DNA of 34,433 nt from Candidatus Binataceae bacterium (GTDB lineage: Bacteria; Desulfobacterota; Binatia; Binatales; Binataceae), in assembly GCA_030038355.1 (NCBI GenBank), contig JASHPB010000262.1:1-34433 (forward strand), read 5' to 3'. The position numbers and the translations under genes are program-made. Below, in pieces: positions 32,225 to 34,433 of this stretch. The notes below the pieces were generated by a model. It was not told where the DNA came from. It worked only from the letters and a program-made list of their open reading frames with translations, and ran no database searches. Numbering within the stretch: the first letter of the stretch is position 1; every line of letters starts with the position of its first letter.

Positions 32225-32716
32225 GTGGCGCTGAAGAAGCATCGCCCGGGCGAACTCGCAATCGAGCAGACGCGCAACCTCGGCGTCGTGCGTGCCATGC
32301 TCGAGCGGGCCGCGATGCTTACCGATGGTCTCGACGCGCCATCGTCGTGTTATCTGCTGGCCTATATCGGCGATGAAGCGGTCGGCGTCGTTGCTATCGA
32401 GCCGCGGCTCGACGCGGCGCTGATTCGTTCGCTGTGGGTCGCCGATGCGATGCGCTCGCGCGGAATCGGCGCGAAGCTGATGGCCGCGGCGCGAAAGGCG
32501 GCGCACACGCGCGGCGCGCGGCATCTATATCTGTTCAGTACCGACCGGGGCGACTTCTTTCGCCGCCTCGGCTTTGAGCAGGCGCCGGTGGAAGAGACGC
32601 TCACGGCGATGCGCGGAGCGCCGCAAGCGGAATACTATCGCGCGCGCCCCGATGAGCTCGCGCGCGAAGTAACCTGGCACCTCGATATCTCCCGCGACGG
32701 CATAATCGATCGATAA
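32225..32716 (+). CDS. GNAT-family N-acetyltransferase, ArsN2-like
   Basis: 163 residues from GTG 32225, 6 bp after the ferredoxin stop. The acetyl-CoA-binding motif is RSRGIGAKLM (77-86), following the strand LIRSLWVAD. The section RHLYLFSTDRGDFFRRLGFE (99-118) matches the ArsN2-like group, which has LYLLTT-ADFFARLGF at this place. ArsN2-type enzymes are linked with arsenic-compound resistance in annotated genomes. No ars genes are nearby, so the substrate is unproven and a general GNAT role is possible. The weak ribosome binding site and tiny gap suggest coupling to the ferredoxin gene. Confidence 0.8.
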   Translation: MALKKHRPGELAIEQTRNLGVVRAMLERAAMLTDGLDAPSSCYLLAYIGDEAVGVVAIEPRLDAALIRSLWVADAMRSRGIGAKLMAAARKAAHTRGARHLYLFSTDRGDFFRRLGFEQAPVEETLTAMRGAPQAEYYRARPDELAREVTWHLDISRDGIIDR

Positions 32717-32779
32717 GCAAGTTCAACCACAAAGCGCACCAGGTTCAGAAGGGAAACTGCTTGGTGTTTGAAATCCGTC

Positions 32780-33507
32780 TCAGCCGGAGTTGGCGAGCAT
32801 CGACATGCGGTAGCGGGCAATGTAGACGCCCGTCGCGTTGGTCACCAGCAGATAAGGATGCTCGCCAAGCAGTGTCGATGCGAGCGCGGGCGTCATCTCG
32901 GGGCGAATAGTCTGCGGTCCGCCAGTGATGACATCGATCGCGCGCGAACCTTCCGCCTCGCGATCGATCGAGCCGAGCAGCACGCCGTCGCGACTCAGCA
33001 CCACGGCGCGCGGCGACTTGCTGCGGAGCGACTTTGGCACGAGGTCCTCAGGTGCGAGACGCGGCAGATCATCGACAACGAATTCATCGACACGGGCGCG
33101 CCCAGTTAATCTGATCCATGCATCGCGCGGACCGGGGGCAAGATTGTTTATGAAGTAGGGCAGGGCGCGAAGCCGCTCCCGCCGCGTTCGCCGCCGGCTC
33201 AGTCGCTAGCCGCGCGCGAGCCAGTCGGCCTTACCGCGTGGGTAGTGGAAGAGGTGGGCGAAGCCGAGATATCGAGCTGCGCCGCAGCTCGCGCGCTCAA
33301 GTCTCAGAGCGAGTCGCGACAGTAAACAATCACCGTCAGCTCGCGCGTGAGGCGCGCAGGCGCTTGGCGGAAAATCATCGCGAGCGGAAGATGGATCGCG
33401 CCGCGGATATGCGCCGCACGATACTCGGGTGCCGGCAGTACGTCGGCAACCTGCGCGCGCTCGTCCTGCAAATGAAGCACGGCGCGATGGTCGACGGTTT
33501 CCTCTAT
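32780..33507 (-). pseudogene. Rhodanese-CBS domain protein, broken by two stops and a frameshift
   Basis: Directly after the stop of the ceramidase-like gene and in its frame, the minus strand reads a rhodanese start: AQVADVLPAPEYRAAHIRGA, IHLPLAM, then VIVYCRDSL with the active-site Cys, then TGA at 33304-33306. DLSARAAAQL continues in the same frame after that stop. Near 33270 the homologous sequence jumps frame to YLGFAHLFHYPRGKADWLARG, which ends at TAG 33206-33208. In the same frame after the TAG comes RERLRALPYFINN and then a CBS-like half: SPRAVVLSRDGVLLGSIDR, IDVITGGPQTIRPEM and YLLVTNATGVYIARY. Rhodanese followed by CBS is a known bacterial fusion. The intact protein would have carried sulfur on the Cys. 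The CBS part (32780 to GTG 33040) might still be translated alone. Confidence 0.7.
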
Positions 33508-34433
33508 TCACTGAGGTGCGCTCGAGATGTTCGCGAGGGCTTCCAGAGCCATTGCTATCACTTCTTCACCAGCGCCTTCGCCGACGCGCGCGGTCTCGAC
33601 CTCGTAGCCGCCCTCAGCATAGGCCTCACGCGTCGGGATGTAGCCGATCAAATCGTTGCAGTAGCCGACCACGAGCGTGTGGCTGAAGCATGAATTCGCT
33701 TTCAGCGCGTGCGCAAATTCAATGAACGGTTCGCCCGGAATGCCGATAATCGCGACGCCGCCGATCGTGAGAATCGTCATCGCGGTTTTGATCTCGCGCC
33801 GCGCAAGATCCACGCGCCGGTCGCGCCGGTTCTGTTCTTCGAGCGACTCGAGCGCCGCTAGTTGTGCGAGCGATAGCTCGTGCTGATCGCGAAGGCGCTT
33901 GAGCTGAAAGCCTTCGCCAGCGCGATGATTTTCGAGCGAGGCCTTGGTCTGCGCGACGCATCGATGTGCTTCGGCCAGACGCGCGTCGAGATCGCGGAGC
34001 TTGAGCGCGAGCCGAATTCTTTTCACCGCCATCGGCTCGTCCTCGAGCGCCGGCTGCCCGCGAAGTCCCTCCAGCACGGCGCGGCCCGCCGCGTGGCCGT
34101 GTTCGCTCGCCACTTCGAAGCTGCCGCGGCTTCGCGGATCGATATTGCCGGTCGCGCCCTGCAGAAAGATCGCGATCGCGCCTTCACCCGCCGCGCTGGA
34201 TTCGATCTCATCGAGCGCGAAGCCCGGCCAGTCCCGCGAATAGAGCAGGTTGTCCTCGCACAGCACTACGCCGTGGCACGGATAGGTGAAGACGTACGCG
34301 AGTGCGCGGCCATTTGCGGAGTAGAAGCCGAGCGCGAGCAGTTCGGACTCTGCGACGCCGGCGTAGTTGGCCGCGAGCTGAATCGAACCGTCGGCTCGCC
34401 TCAGCCTCCGATTCGTGCCGAGCGTGAAATGAC
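33508..34433 (-). CDS. Neutral/alkaline non-lysosomal ceramidase-like protein (C-terminal part; 5' end outside window)
   Basis: The frame is open to the window edge, giving about 308 residues to TGA 33508. The visible part begins HFTLGTNRRLRRADGSI, then LAANYAGVAESELLALGFYS, FTYPCHGVVLCEDN, YSRDWPGFALDEIE and AIFLQGATGNIDPR. These are the conserved blocks of the neutral ceramidase N-terminal domain family, including the YPCHG and QGATGN zinc- and substrate-site regions. From about residue 125 a long helical and charged section follows, then IGGVAIIGIPGEPFIEF and GYCNDLIGYIPTREAYAEGGYE, also family blocks. Distant bacterial members are annotated as hypothetical, and few are shown to split ceramide. 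A signal peptide cannot be checked because the start is missing. Confidence 0.85.
   Translation of the reverse strand, partial: HFTLGTNRRLRRADGSIQLAANYAGVAESELLALGFYSANGRALAYVFTYPCHGVVLCEDNLLYSRDWPGFALDEIESSAAGEGAIAIFLQGATGNIDPRSRGSFEVASEHGHAAGRAVLEGLRGQPALEDEPMAVKRIRLALKLRDLDARLAEAHRCVAQTKASLENHRAGEGFQLKRLRDQHELSLAQLAALESLEEQNRRDRRVDLARREIKTAMTILTIGGVAIIGIPGEPFIEFAHALKANSCFSHTLVVGYCNDLIGYIPTREAYAEGGYEVETARVGEGAGEEVIAMALEALANISSAPQ

Noticed and set aside
1-34433. tRNA, rRNA, CRISPR array or prophage
   Set aside because: No cloverleaf-like conserved tRNA segments, no regularly spaced repeats and no phage structural or integrase genes were found by reading; a covariance-model scan was not possible here.

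Overview
The window is about 34 kb of GC-rich, densely coded bacterial DNA. It looks like a chromosomal segment of an uncultured, metabolically versatile soil-type bacterium. Housekeeping genes (nuoD, polA, acpS) sit among many catabolic-type enzymes (two SDRs, alpha/beta hydrolases, dienelactone hydrolases, an LLM-class flavin oxidoreductase, a 2OG-Fe(II) oxygenase) and three MFS transporters. The mix, together with a Gld-type ABC cluster outside Bacteroidota, suggests a deltaproteobacteria-like, Binatota-like or Acidobacteriota-like lineage. No rRNA gene is present, so the phylum cannot be fixed. I saw no tRNA, CRISPR array, phage or intact insertion sequence.

Layout. 1-5.2 kb: the 3' end of nuoD, convergent with a large membrane-anchored M28 peptidase. 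Next comes a pair of dienelactone-hydrolase genes; the first is fused to an NTF2/SnoaL-like domain and has lost its catalytic Cys. 5.4-5.9 kb: a decayed secreted beta-propeller (PQQ-like) gene. 6.0-8.9 kb: an MFS transporter, a gluconokinase overlapping it tail to tail, and an epoxide-hydrolase-like enzyme. 8.9-12.2 kb: an EmrB/QacA-type drug exporter divergent from its probable TetR repressor, with two copies of an operator motif between them, then a PPK2 polyphosphate kinase. 12.2-13.4 kb: an IS1-like transposase relic and about 0.8 kb without a recognisable gene. 13.4-15.2 kb: an MFS transporter of the monocarboxylate/oxalate type and a frameshifted isoprenylcysteine-methyltransferase-like gene. 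15.2-19 kb: a minus-strand operon SDR > HSL-type esterase > 2OG oxygenase, divergent from an LLM oxidoreductase across a palindromic operator candidate. 19-22 kb: a KefB-like antiporter with a TrkA-C domain and a type-II 3-hydroxyacyl-CoA dehydrogenase-like SDR. 22-26.4 kb (minus): polA > ECF sigma > zinc-finger anti-sigma > secreted protein of unknown function. 26.6-31.3 kb (plus): a four-gene Gld-type ABC system (ATPase, permease, GldG-like, DUF4340). 31.4-34.4 kb: acpS, a three-Cys ferredoxin, an ArsN2-like GNAT, a broken rhodanese-CBS gene, and the C-terminal part of a neutral-ceramidase-like protein running off the window.

The most unusual features are: (i) two sites matching the ParB-binding parS consensus at 14/16 and 15/16 positions, plus a perfect 28-bp palindrome with the same outer half-sites; (ii) the tandem active/pseudoenzyme dienelactone hydrolase pair; (iii) loss of proofreading residues in PolA; (iv) an uncharacterised sigma/anti-sigma/secreted-protein cassette behind polA; and (v) several decaying genes, whose reading frames were reconstructed here segment by segment.
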